Origin: Stictocephala bisonia
Taxonomy: Eukaryota > Arthropoda > Insecta > Hemiptera > Membracidae
DNA: 64,000 nucleotides
NCBI GenBank assembly: GCA_035578905.1
Contig: JAQJVL010000683.1
Span: 1 to 64,000, forward strand
Direction of reading: 5' to 3'
Below the pieces are notes generated by a model. That model saw only the letters and a list, made by a program, of their open reading frames with translations, was not told where the DNA came from and searched no databases. The translations under genes were made by a program, and so were the position numbers. Positions 12,089 to 21,560 of the stretch are shown here, piece after piece; the first letter of the stretch is position 1; each line of letters starts with the position of its first letter.

Positions 12089-13330
12089 ATGAACTGTAAT
12101 AAATGTAATAAAGAAATTAAATCTAAAGATAATAGTTTGAAATGTGTTGATTGTGACAGCACTTTTCACTTGAATTGTTTAGCTTATCTGAAAAAAGCCG
12201 ATTTTGATTTTATTGTTAGTTCTGGGACATTATCTATTTGGAAATGCTTAGATTGCAATAAAAAGAAATCATTTAAAGGTGATGACACACCAGTAACGCC
12301 TACACTAGAAAAGAAATCTTTGTTATTGCCTGTTTCTGATGCCGATTCGGATTCGACTTCGAGTGCCTCAGGAATTAACAAGAAAGTTGTTTGCCGGAAA
12401 TGTCTTAAGGGGTTTGCTCATAATGCCATTAAAGTTAGTTGTGTCACATGTGACACTGTGTTTCATAATAAATGTGTTAACTTTATGTCAAAAGATGATT
12501 ATGTGAAGGTTAAATCTAGCTGGCGATGTGTTTTTTGTACATCAGATTCTAGTACAGCTGTTAAAAGTGACACAGTTAGGGAAGAATCACAAGTACAAAC
12601 TGTATCTGATTTTGGAAACATAAAGATAATTTTAGAAGAAATGAAACTTTTTAGGCAGGAAGTAAAAACTCAAAATCGTGAAATTACTGATTCTTTAAAT
12701 AAGTATGGAGATTGGATAGTGGAACATACGGAAAAAATCGATGCCATAAGTAACCAACTAAAGGAATTAATTACAGGATTAGATGTGCTTAGACAAGAAA
12801 ATTGTGACTTAAGGAAAAAGAATGAAATGTTAACTGATAAGCTTAACAACGTTGAGCAGTTAGTTAAAGATAAAGATGTTGATATTATCGGAGTTCCGTT
12901 TAAACAGGGTGAAGATATAATGCAAATATTGAGTAGTATTTCTGGTGCAATCGGGTTTAAATTTGATAGCAACATGATTGACAATTGTTATCGCTTTAAG
13001 AATTCTAGTGGGGCTATGTCGAGACCACCAGGAATAGTAGTTCGCTTTATAAGGAAACTAGATAAGGATAAATTTATACAGTTACGAAGGTCGAAGAGAA
13101 ACCTGAATTCTCGGGACTTGGGGTTCATGGATGGCGAAGCTTCCGCTATCTATTTGAATGACAGCCTGACGTCAGAGCGCCGAAAATTACTGAATGCAGC
13201 AAGAATAGCTCAAAAGGAGAAACATTACACGTTTCTATGGGTAAAGAATGGACGCATCTACATGAGAAAGAACGAGGGCGACCGCTTTATTGTCATTAAC
13301 ACCACCTGCGACCTTACTAATCTGTCCTGA
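12089..13330 (+). CDS. LINE ORF1 protein: two PHD-type zinc fingers, coiled coil, FP/RRM-like C-terminal domain
   Basis: A 413-residue nucleic-acid-binding protein that would coat the LINE RNA in a ribonucleoprotein. I start at the first ATG (12089); the open frame upstream to 11966 has no ATG and lies in the 5'UTR. Two tandem C4HC3 PHD-like fingers are visible: C3, C6, C19, C22, H27, C30, C53, C56 and C102, C105, C118, C121, H126, C129, C147, C150. A Ser/Asp/Thr-rich linker (about 83-94) separates them. A coiled coil follows (about 180-265), then a C-terminal region starting IIGVP and containing IVVRF, IYLNDSLT, RRKLL and FLWVKNGRIYMRK. This matches the baculovirus-FP-like/RRM-like domain common in insect LINE ORF1 proteins. 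PHD fingers in ORF1 are known in CR1-group elements, where they may mediate self-association or chromatin contact. ORF2 follows after 311 bp in another frame. Confidence 0.9.
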   Translation: MNCNKCNKEIKSKDNSLKCVDCDSTFHLNCLAYLKKADFDFIVSSGTLSIWKCLDCNKKKSFKGDDTPVTPTLEKKSLLLPVSDADSDSTSSASGINKKVVCRKCLKGFAHNAIKVSCVTCDTVFHNKCVNFMSKDDYVKVKSSWRCVFCTSDSSTAVKSDTVREESQVQTVSDFGNIKIILEEMKLFRQEVKTQNREITDSLNKYGDWIVEHTEKIDAISNQLKELITGLDVLRQENCDLRKKNEMLTDKLNNVEQLVKDKDVDIIGVPFKQGEDIMQILSSISGAIGFKFDSNMIDNCYRFKNSSGAMSRPPGIVVRFIRKLDKDKFIQLRRSKRNLNSRDLGFMDGEASAIYLNDSLTSERRKLLNAARIAQKEKHYTFLWVKNGRIYMRKNEGDRFIVINTTCDLTNLS

Positions 13331-13641
13331 AATGCAGATCACGTTTTGGAGGCCTATAAATTGATGTTGAATTGTTCATTTGATTACTTTGATTCTTTAG
13401 ATTTAGTTATATTTTTGTATATGTGTTTGTTGAAGTTTTTCCTAATTATTAGTTTTTTGTGCTACATAAAAGTCAGGTGTTTTATAACAATTGCGGTAGC
13501 AGTGTGTTTCTTTGAAATAAGAATGAATATTTGTTTGATGTTCTTATTCTTAAATTCATTTCTGATAATGGGATATATGAGTTTTAATTTTATTAATCAG
13601 TCTAGTAATGTTTTTGTTTACTGTAAATTTAATATAAACTT
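13331..13641 (+). other. ORF1-ORF2 spacer of the LINE
   Basis: A T-rich 311-bp spacer. One frame is open across it and overlaps the ORF2 start by a few codons, but that frame begins at a TTG and encodes only a hydrophobic, T-rich-codon peptide. I read it as a by-product of base composition. How ORF2 is translated (reinitiation or internal initiation) is not evident. Confidence 0.7.
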
Positions 13642-16455
13642 ATGGTTAACGATCATTTAAAAATAGCACATGTAAATGTTGAGAATTTACAAGTACATTG
13701 GGAGAACTTTTTAAATCAATTTGATAATAGTGTATTTGATGTAATTGTTTTATCTGAGACATTTTTAAAACCAATATTACCCTCCACGCCTTATATATTG
13801 AAGGGATATAATATGATTAGGCACGATCGGGAAAATAAGGAAGGAGGGGGTCTAGCTGTCTACATTAGAAATTACATTAAATTTAATATTGTTGCATTGT
13901 CAGAGTCTAAATACTGTAGAAAGCCTGAGTATATGATTATTGAGTTGACATTTAAATGGAGACTTTTGTTATGTGCTATGTATAGACCCCCAAAAATAGG
14001 ATTTATCGAGGAGTGTTTTGAAATAATAGGAAATTTGCTTCCAGTTTATGATAATTTTGTTTTAATTGGAGATTTAAATACTAACTTAAGCACTGATAGA
14101 ATTTTTCCGGATAAAGGTCAACTCTTGAATTTAGTATCATGTTTAAATCTAAATATTCTGCCATTGAATCCAACTTATCACCTCCCTGACTCTGATTCAT
14201 GGTTGGACTTGATTATGGTAAATGATTTTCAAAGAGTAGTTAGGTTTGGTCAGGAAGCAGTGTCAGGAATTTCCTATCATGATTTAATATTTGTTGAGTT
14301 AAATTTAAAGACAAGATTGTATAGTAATAAGGATAAAATTAATATTAGAGATTTTAAAACCATTGACAAAAATAAACTTAAACAGGAATGTACAAATTTA
14401 CAATGGCAAAAGGTTTATGATAGTGAGATAATAGATGATAAGGTAGAAATTCTTGAAAAATATTTATCTTTGTTATTTAATAAATATGTTCCATTAAAGT
14501 GTATTTCCAATAAAAGAACTCCATGTCCTTGGATAAATGATGAAATAAGAGCTATAATGAAACAAAGAGATGTGTTATATAAAAGGTATGTTAAGATAAA
14601 AGACCGCACTGTATGGGAGGAATATAAAATTCTTAGGAATAGAGTGAAGCGCATAATAAGAGATGCAAGAAATCAACATTTTCATAACTTTTTAAATAGT
14701 AATAAGTCTGGTAAAGAATTGTGGAGTACATTAAAAAGTCATGGAACTGGAAAGGAACAAAAAAAGCTTTCTGATCCTGATATAAGTTTAAATAATCTTA
14801 ATGGTTTTTTCTGTGGAGTAGAAACTCAAATAAATAATAACTTAATAGATGATTATAAGAATATGCGCCAGAATTGTTATCATGATAAGTTTAAGTTTGT
14901 AATTGTAAATGATATTATTGTTCGTAAGATAATTTGTAATATGTCGTCAAATTCTGTGGGTAATGATGGAATACAGTTAAAATTTATTAAGCTGATATTT
15001 GAGGAAATTAAAGATGTGCTGGTGCATATTTTTAATTTTTCATTGATGAATTCTGTGTATCCATCACAATGGAAGAAATCGTTGATACTACCATTGCCTA
15101 AAAATAATAATCCTACTGAGTGTAAACATTATAGACCTATAAATATACTGTGTGTTCTTGGTAAGGTATTAGATAAAATTGTTTTTTCACAAGTTACTAG
15201 TTTTCTAAATGTTAATAATATTATGTATAGAAACCAATCAGGATATAGAAAAATGTATAGTACTCAGACAGCACTTGTGAAGGTAACCGATGACATAAGG
15301 GAAGCGATGGATAAGAGGAAAGTGACTATTTTAATGTTATTAGACTTTACAAGAGCTTTTGATACTGTTCATCACGGTTTATTGTTGGCAATCTTGGAAT
15401 CTTATAACTTTTGTGATGAAGCTGTTAGTTGGTTTAAATCATATTTATGTTGTAGGTATCAAAGAGTTAGAACATTTAAAGGTAATGTTTCTGATTGGGA
15501 ACTGAATAGTGTTGGTGTTCCGCAGGGATCTACTTTGTCAGCAATGTTGTTTACTATTTTTATTAATAGAATTAGTGACTCCATAATGTTTTGCAAAGAT
15601 ATATTATATGCAGATGACATGCAAATGTATACTCACTGTAATTTAGAAGATATTAACATAGCTATTCAACAACTCAATGCAGATTTGGCAAGTATCTTCA
15701 GTTGGTGTCATGATCATGGTCTAACGCTTAATGTAGCAAAGTGTAAACCTATGTTAGTTGCACATTCTCGTTTGATGAATAGTATTAATTTTGATGATAT
15801 ATTACCAGTGTCAATTGATGGTCAAGTGTTAAAATATGAAGTTAGCATTGTTAATTTGGGTATTAGAATGACTAATACTTTATCCTGGTCAGAGCAAGTA
15901 AATCATATTTGTAGAAAGGTGTATCAATGTCTGTACCAATTGAGAAGGCTATGTTTTAAGCCTACATTAGATGTTAAGAAGTTGTTAGTTTATACCCTGA
16001 TATTTCCATATTTCGATTATGCTAATGTTGTTTTTTGTGATTTGAATGATACATTGTGTAATAAGTTACAAAAAGCTCAAAATGCGTGTATTCGTTATAT
16101 TTTTAACTTGAAAATTTATGATCATGTAACTCCTTTTTATAAACAATTAAGGTGTTTAAAAATTAGAGATAGGATAGATTGTGGTGTAATGTCATTAACG
16201 CATAATATTTTGAATAACAAGAAACCAGACTATTTATATGAAAAATATAAAACAATGTATAATGTTCACTTAAGAACTACCCGTTTTGGAAATAAAACAC
16301 TACAGTTTCCTATTTTTAAAACAACAATATACAGTAACTCATTCCATGTAAAATCTATCCGATTGTTAAATTCCCTTCATGATGATTTAAGACATGTACA
16401 AGCACATAAGACTTTTATTAGTAAAGTAAAAGATATGTTATTGAATAAATACTAA
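13642..16455 (+). CDS. LINE ORF2: apurinic-like endonuclease plus reverse transcriptase
   Basis: A 937-residue polyprotein for target-primed reverse transcription: it nicks the target and copies the LINE RNA from the nick. The N-terminal endonuclease shows HVNVENL (N12), LSETFL (E39), YRPP (Y114-P117), GDLN (D144, N146), SWLDLI (D189) and SYHD (H213), the full active-site series of the APE-type family. The RT shows VGNDGI, YRPINIL, QSGYRKMYSTQTAL, LDFTRAFDTVHH (D568), VPQGSTLSAMLF and LYADDMQMY (catalytic D658, D659), then LNVAKCK in the thumb and a C-terminal region with LLVYTLIFPYFDYANVVF. No RNase H or zinc-knuckle domain is visible. There is no frameshift or premature stop, so the protein looks capable of activity. 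Codon use is strongly A/T-ending, like the surrounding DNA. Confidence 0.95.
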   Translation: MVNDHLKIAHVNVENLQVHWENFLNQFDNSVFDVIVLSETFLKPILPSTPYILKGYNMIRHDRENKEGGGLAVYIRNYIKFNIVALSESKYCRKPEYMIIELTFKWRLLLCAMYRPPKIGFIEECFEIIGNLLPVYDNFVLIGDLNTNLSTDRIFPDKGQLLNLVSCLNLNILPLNPTYHLPDSDSWLDLIMVNDFQRVVRFGQEAVSGISYHDLIFVELNLKTRLYSNKDKINIRDFKTIDKNKLKQECTNLQWQKVYDSEIIDDKVEILEKYLSLLFNKYVPLKCISNKRTPCPWINDEIRAIMKQRDVLYKRYVKIKDRTVWEEYKILRNRVKRIIRDARNQHFHNFLNSNKSGKELWSTLKSHGTGKEQKKLSDPDISLNNLNGFFCGVETQINNNLIDDYKNMRQNCYHDKFKFVIVNDIIVRKIICNMSSNSVGNDGIQLKFIKLIFEEIKDVLVHIFNFSLMNSVYPSQWKKSLILPLPKNNNPTECKHYRPINILCVLGKVLDKIVFSQVTSFLNVNNIMYRNQSGYRKMYSTQTALVKVTDDIREAMDKRKVTILMLLDFTRAFDTVHHGLLLAILESYNFCDEAVSWFKSYLCCRYQRVRTFKGNVSDWELNSVGVPQGSTLSAMLFTIFINRISDSIMFCKDILYADDMQMYTHCNLEDINIAIQQLNADLASIFSWCHDHGLTLNVAKCKPMLVAHSRLMNSINFDDILPVSIDGQVLKYEVSIVNLGIRMTNTLSWSEQVNHICRKVYQCLYQLRRLCFKPTLDVKKLLVYTLIFPYFDYANVVFCDLNDTLCNKLQKAQNACIRYIFNLKIYDHVTPFYKQLRCLKIRDRIDCGVMSLTHNILNNKKPDYLYEKYKTMYNVHLRTTRFGNKTLQFPIFKTTIYSNSFHVKSIRLLNSLHDDLRHVQAHKTFISKVKDMLLNKY

Positions 16456-16837
16456 ACAGCCTTCAATTCGTGTATAAAATAGAAATTAGTTAAATTAGTA
16501 AAAAAAAAAAATAAATTTATATAAAAATTATAACAAGTTTATTTGATTAATTTACATGATATAATATAGAAATTGTATTTGTTTAAGATTTTCATAATAA
16601 CTTTGTTTAGGATAATAACACTAGTACTAAAATTAGATAAATAGGATTTAATTGATTTAATATGTTATAATATAGAAATTAGATATGAATTAGATTTAAA
16701 TAATAATACTGTTAAAAAGTCACAACTCACCATTGTAATGTGTTTGTAATTGTTTTGGCCCTGTCCTGGTGGAAGAGTGGACCTTCGGTCCAAATCAGGG
16801 CAGGTAAAATAAAGAATTGTCAAATTGTCAAATTGTC
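16456..16837 (+). promoter_or_regulatory. LINE 3'UTR and RT recognition end
   Basis: The AT-rich 3'UTR ends in a compact structured part. GGACC-TTC-GGTCC forms a short hairpin nested in CCCTG...CAGGG complementarity (about 16759-16803), followed by GGTAAAATAA and AATTGTC/AAATTGTC repeats. Such stem-loop plus short-repeat ends are what CR1/L2-type reverse transcriptases recognise. The SINE at 17764 ends similarly. Confidence 0.65.
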
Positions 16838-17328
16838 TCTAGCTATTGTATCTCTATCTAGCTATTGTATCTCTCTCTAGCTATTGTATCTCTCTCTAGC
16901 TTTTGAATCTCTCTCTAGCTATTGTATCTCTATCTTGCTATTGTATCTCTCTCTAACTGTTGTATCTCTATCTAGCTATCGTATATCTCTCTAGCTATTG
17001 TATCTTTCTCTAGCAATTGTATCTCTTTCTAGCTATTGTATATCTCTCTAGCTATTGTATCTCTCTTTAGATATTGTATCTCTCTCTAGCTATTGTATCT
17101 CTCTCTAGCTATTGTATCTCTCTCTCTCTCTCTAGCTATTGTACAACTATATAGTTATTGTAACTCTCTCTAGCTATTGTATCTATATCTAGCTATTGTA
17201 TCTCTCTCTCTCTTGCTACTGTATCTCTCTCTAACTATTGTACCTCTATCTAGCTATTGTATCTATATATAACTATTGTATCTCTCTCTAGCTATTGTAT
17301 CTCTGTCTAGCTATTGTATTTCTCTCTT
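16838..17328 (+). repeat. CT-rich 19-bp minisatellite array (right part)
   Basis: A continuation of the array interrupted by the LINE, about 26 further units, ending at TATTTCTCTCTTCTGTTATGG. Same unit and variants as the left part. Confidence 0.92.
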
Positions 17329-17329
17329 C

Positions 17330-17690
17330 TGTTATGGTATAAGCCTCTGCGAAAACTCTTCTATTTTGAATTAGTTTTCGAACTTCAAATAAAATCAATG
17401 AGAATAATTATTTATCAGCACAAACACTTCCTAACAACCTAATTTTAAATCCAAACAATTACGAACGGTTCCAGCTATTTTAACTAAACACTAGCAGCGT
17501 TTGTTTATAAAAACAAACCATTGTTTAAACATAAAACATTAACCAAAGTATTAAACTAGAAGGACACAGTAAAGACTACCCAAATAAGATTAACACTACA
17601 TGGAAATGTTGTTCGTTACATGGGTATTAAAATCTGTAATCATCTGGCCAATACAATAAAAGAAAGTTATATTTTTCCTTCTATTGGAGC
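17330..17690 (+). pseudogene. LINE RT C-terminal relic between minisatellite blocks
   Basis: At about 17573-17680 a forward frame reads ...VVRYMGIKICNHLANTIKES..., resembling the Y-x-G-x-K-I/L-W/Y-N-x-L-P-x-x-I-K tail of LINE RT proteins. The upstream part (17330-17570) has no recognisable domain. The counterpart in copy 2 is about 27065-27180. It is a short decayed fragment, not from the intact LINE nearby by direct reading. Confidence is limited because the motif is short. Confidence 0.45.
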
Positions 17691-17696
17691 GGCCGT

Positions 17697-17763
17697 AGAT
17701 CTCTCTCTAACTATTGTATCTCTCTCTAGCTATTGTATCTCTATCTAGCTATTGTATTTCTCT
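17697..17763 (+). repeat. Short CT-rich minisatellite block (about 3-4 units)
   Basis: A few units of the 19-bp CT-rich repeat directly abutting the SINE. Both this block and the one ending at 17328 run into TTATGGTATAAGCC, so the array-to-SINE-head junction is itself repeated. Confidence 0.8.
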
Positions 17764-17962
17764 CCTCAGTTATGGTATAAGCCAGGGGCTAAGGCGCTGG
17801 CTGGCTTGCCACGCTCTTGGTCCGGGTTCGATTCCCGATGTGACCACTAATAGATTGCCCTGCCGCTCCCGTGGTTCGGAAGTTACGTTAAGCCGATGGT
17901 CTCCAGTTTAAGTGTTAGAGAGGGCTTCTTAGCCCTAACTTCGCCTGGTAAAATAAGACAAT
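17764..17962 (+). mobile_element. tRNA-derived SINE, family B, copy 1
   Basis: The tRNA-like head has box A in GCCAGGGGCTAAGGCGCTGG (17781-17800) and box B GGTTCGATTCC (17825-17835). It is followed by a GC-rich body (CCTGCCGCTCCCGTGGTTCGG) and a tail with a GGGCT...AGCCC hairpin, then CCTGGTAAAATAAGACAATC. The GGTAAAATAA end after a hairpin mirrors the intact LINE 3' end, suggesting dependence on LINE enzymes of that type. The 65-codon frame over it is not a gene. The second copy at 27290 is its counterpart in the duplication. Confidence 0.85.
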
Positions 17963-18000
17963 CTTTAACTTTATTCTCTAATTCTGATCCCTAAATCTTT

Positions 18001-18042
18001 AATTTTATTACACCCTATATATATTTAGGGTGTAATAAAATT
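18001..18042. repeat. Perfect 17-bp inverted repeat (hairpin)
   Basis: AATTTTATTACACCCTA and its exact complement are separated by 8 bases. In copy 2 (about 27519-27560) one arm carries changes (TTGTTGTG for TTAGGGTG), so the hairpin is intact only in copy 1. Confidence 0.8.
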
Positions 18043-19136
18043 TAAAACTGACTACCCTTAACATTTTTTATTAAAACTGATTTATGCAACATGTTTCAAC
18101 TTTATCGTCAAGTGTAAATTAAATAATTGAATTAAGTATATATTAATTCTTTAAATAAAATGGTAAAACCTGTGGTTTTTATAAATATTGATGAATATGG
18201 TAAATTAAAAATCAAATTTATAATACTAAAAACTAGTATGTTTTCATGCACTGGAGATTATTTTCATTTTAGGACAAAGTTACTAGTTTCAGAAATGAAA
18301 CTTAGAATGTTTGACTTAGAATGATAGAATAGTAGCTTGATTTATTTAATATTGTAAAACTCCTCCTCATCCCAACAATAAAAATAAAAACACACACAAA
18401 GAACCATATTTTCCAAAACAATTTTACCAACGGAAACTATATTTTATCAATATAGACGCCCATCTATCTGATTCAATCTGTTGGTAAATGTACAGTGTTG
18501 AAATTACTCAAGTTAGTTATTTTAAGGCACAGAATGTGTACCAAATTGTAAATTTCAGCGTGAATTAAATGGGAATTCGCACATTATTATGACTGGTTCA
18601 TCAGGTACATAGCTTTAAACTACAAACTAAGGTATAAGACAAATTTTAGTAAATAAAGTTATCACTACATGTTTTTTATTTAATATTTATAAGAATATCA
18701 GTTTAACCGGGGTTTATTTATAAACATTGACATTTCATGAAAATGAAATTGAACTATTACAAGAAGTATTTTAACATTATACATGTATATTAGTTATATA
18801 AATATAAATTCAGTTCATGTTACAAATACATATAAGACTATAAATTGTTTGGTAGGTTTTTACTTATTTCAATTATTTTATTTAGTCGTTATTTTATTAT
18901 TCTGATATTAATCTAAGAACTGATCTTAGTTTTATTGGCTATGTAGTGTTTTATTACAAATATTCACTTTATCATAGTATTTTTTTTTTTTTTATATATA
19001 AGTAACGATAATTAAACTAATCCTCTAGTAAACATCTAATTTAAAATTTGCTGTTTTATTTTACATATTTCAAATGTATGTGACTATACCATACAATAAT
19101 TGTTTTTCTACATTATACACACATTAATTGTATAAT

Positions 19137-19720
19137 GTAGTTAATTATATATAACTATGAAAAGTTATTGTCTATAGTAAATAAGTTATTTCTAGACAGT
19201 ATAATAGATAAATATTAATGCAGGAAAAGTGCACTAAAAACCCTTAATCCAATTTTTTTTAAATATACATGAGAAACTAATAGAAGAAATTTTCTTCAAC
19301 CGTATTCTAAAATGGAAAACTCTAAGTAATTGATAGTCTACAATCCCGTTTTACTAGATTATTATATGCTCTTAAAACAACTCAATAACTGTTGACAGCA
19401 AAACGTCTTAGCAGTTTAGCATAACTATTGTATCTCTCTCTAGCTATTGCATCTCTCTCTCTAGCTAATGTATCTCTTTCTAGCTATTATATCTCTCTCT
19501 CTAGCTATTACATCTCTCTCTAGCTATTGTATATCTATATAGCTATTGTAACTCCCTCTAGCTATTGTATCTCTCTCTAGCTATTGTATCTCTCTCCAGC
19601 TATTGTATCTCTCTCTTGCTACTGTATATCTCTTTAACTATTGTATTTCTCTCTAGCTATTGTATCTCTATCTAGCTATTGTATCTCTCTCTAGCTATTG
19701 TATCTCTAGCTATTGAAAAT
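19137..19720 (+). repeat. Extra leader-plus-minisatellite module, present only in copy 1
   Basis: 19137-19427 is homologous to the leader at about 9895-10178 and 26270-26545. It is followed by about 15 CT-rich 19-bp units (19428-19712). At the matching place in copy 2 (about 28625-28660) the module is missing and the flanks join directly. This is either an insertion in copy 1 or a deletion in copy 2. Confidence 0.8.
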
Positions 19721-20100
19721 CAAATTTTTAAAGCTTTGAAATATTTGTAAAAAGTTTGTTATTTAAAATACCATTGATGATAGTGTAAAAAAATGTATAA
19801 CTGATAAAAACGCCAATATAGATTATATAAATAATTTCATAATACTTATTTTAATGTCGAAATTTGTTTATTCTGGAGTATTAATATTTTAAGGATACAC
19901 TATCTCCATCCCAAACAAGTATAAAATCATGAATAAAAAATAAGTTTTTTAATATTAATATAATTATAATCTTAAATATTACTGTAATATGATACCTGGG
20001 TATTAACTAATATCGTGACTAATGTATTTCAAATCACACCATGTAATTAAACTCGCTATTGCCAAAAGCACTGCTTAGAGTGTTTCAACTGAGGAGAACA

Positions 20101-20237
20101 TCTCATCCACTGTATTCCCTTGCCCACGCTAAAGTGAGTTTCCAAGTTAGTTCTAAACGGCAGTTTGTATCACATGGGTTCACTCTGCCATCACAGCTGT
20201 TTGTAAACTTTCGCTCCTGAATATGAACGTTTATTCA
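20101..20237. other. Block identical between duplication copies (island 1)
   Basis: 137 bp match 29015-29151 at every base by eye, while DNA on each side differs by substitutions and indels. The block is GC-richer than its flanks and includes AAAGTGAGT (donor-like, GTGAGT at 20134) and CACAGCTGTTTG. No long ORF. It could be a conserved regulatory or transcribed element, or a gene-conversion tract. Confidence 0.5.
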
Positions 20238-21026
20238 TAACAGTTAATTATATTTTTCTTCTAAAGCATTTTTATATGTCTATATTTATTTATAAATAAA
20301 ACTTCCGTATGTTTCTGTACACAAAACTCGAAAATTAGTGGATGGGCTAATTGTAAATGTTTATAAAATATATCATTTACATACAAAAGTGTTTTTATAT
20401 ATTTTTACTTCTTAAAATATATAAAACTCGGCATTTCAAACACGTCCCAAACTACTTACCCCTCACAAATTAGAATAAATAAATGTCAGTGCTGAAAAAG
20501 TTGTAACCAGCTGTTTTAAAATACAAATTATATCTAAATCATGACCTGTAGATTTAATATTGTGAGCAGATGATTTTTTATTTATTATAAAAAATCACTT
20601 TATTAAGGATAAAATCAAGTAAATATACCTTTACTTTTCTATCTAAAAACCTCGACAACACCACACGTTTGAGAGATTTGTTAGTATTTTTAGATAAATT
20701 AAATACATGTTATTCAATTCATTCAAAAAAAGCATATTTTAATTCATTTACCTCTATAAAATATTTTGATGCGTTCAATCTTCTTGATTTAAAAAACCAT
20801 CTTATTACACACAGTATAATAATATTCTGTGAAGGTTTACATATGAGGAGTATAGGTTAGAAAAAGTTTTAAGGACAATCATAAACTAAAACAAGTAATA
20901 TGAAAGCTTGAGGTTATTCAGTATTTTGACAATAGCGAATTGAGATACTATTGAATTAATTTTTCAGATTGGCTGAACATTCAGTTAGTGGAAGCTACTT
21001 ACATTTTCTAATTTTTCTTTTTACAG

Positions 21027-21138
21027 ACCAAGTGTTGTGTAACGCTGTACATATTCTTTAACATTATCATTTCGTTAGATTGTATATTATCTATCTTCAC
21101 GTGATTCTTGGTGCGATCACTTAGAATCGTAAACAATT
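21027..21138 (+). other. Exon-like block identical between copies (island 2)
   Basis: 112 bp identical to 29937-30048. It starts immediately after a pyrimidine tract ending TTTTTACAG, a strong 3' splice-site match. The tract differs in length between copies but the sequence after AG does not. A forward frame starting at the first base runs about 25 codons, hydrophobic with a double Cys near its start, then stops. An exon of an unknown transcript is possible; I cannot name a gene. Confidence 0.35.
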
Positions 21139-21364
21139 GTGAAAATTACCGAAAACAGTCGACTACAAACATAACTGTTTAATATTTTTTAAACCACTTG
21201 AGATAAATATACAACTATAAGTTTACATAAATAGAATATACCTAACATATCGTTATTTAAGTGGCGCCTTTTATGATACATTTAATTTAGACATAAATAA
21301 TAAATATACGCACTTATAAAATAAGCCTATATGGATTTTGGAACCTCTGCTTACGTTGGAACAG

Positions 21365-21560
21365 TTTTTTGAGAAAAGTGGAAAATTGTGAGAAAAGTTG
21401 AAAATTTTGAGAAAAGTTGAAAATTTTTAGAAAAGTGGAAAATTGTGAGAAAAGTTGAAAATTTTGAGAAAAGTTGAAAATTTTTAGAAAAGTTGAAAAT
21501 TTTGAGAAAAGTTGAAAATTTTCAGGAAAGTAAAAAATTTCGAAAAAATTCGAAAAATCG
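21365..21560. repeat. A-rich 19-bp minisatellite
   Basis: About ten units of GAGAAAAGTTGAAAATTTT with TAGAAAAGT and GGAAAATTGT variants. Copy 2 has a shorter array (30270-30385). The minus-strand frame over it encodes only an F/N/S/Q periodic peptide and is not a credible gene. Confidence 0.9.

Larger units (their letters stand above)
11963..16837 (+). mobile_element. Full-length CR1/Jockey-superclade LINE, apparently intact
   Basis: A two-ORF non-LTR retrotransposon inserted inside the CT-rich minisatellite. It has a short GC-richer 5'UTR (11963-12088), ORF1 (12089-13330), a 311-bp spacer, ORF2 with endonuclease and reverse transcriptase (13642-16455), and a roughly 380-bp 3'UTR. The 3'UTR ends in hairpin-forming sequence, GGTAAAATAA and short AATTGTCA-type repeats rather than a long poly(A), as in CR1/L2-type elements. 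Both ORFs are uninterrupted with all catalytic motifs present. The duplication partner lacks the element, so insertion followed the duplication or was lost there. Target duplication cannot be defined because both flanks are the same repeat. The clade (Daphne, CR1, L2 or Jockey) needs a phylogeny. Confidence 0.93.

Noticed and set aside
13346..13660. 104-codon hydrophobic ORF between LINE ORF1 and ORF2
   Set aside because: Starts at TTG, T-rich spacer composition, no similar third ORF known in this LINE group.
17764..17911. 65-codon ORF over the SINE
   Set aside because: The frame starts in the CT minisatellite and reads through a SINE.
21027..21105. N-terminal exon of a tetraspanin-like membrane protein
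   Set aside because: The short hydrophobic, double-Cys frame is suggestive, but it stops after about 25 codons and is too short to assign.
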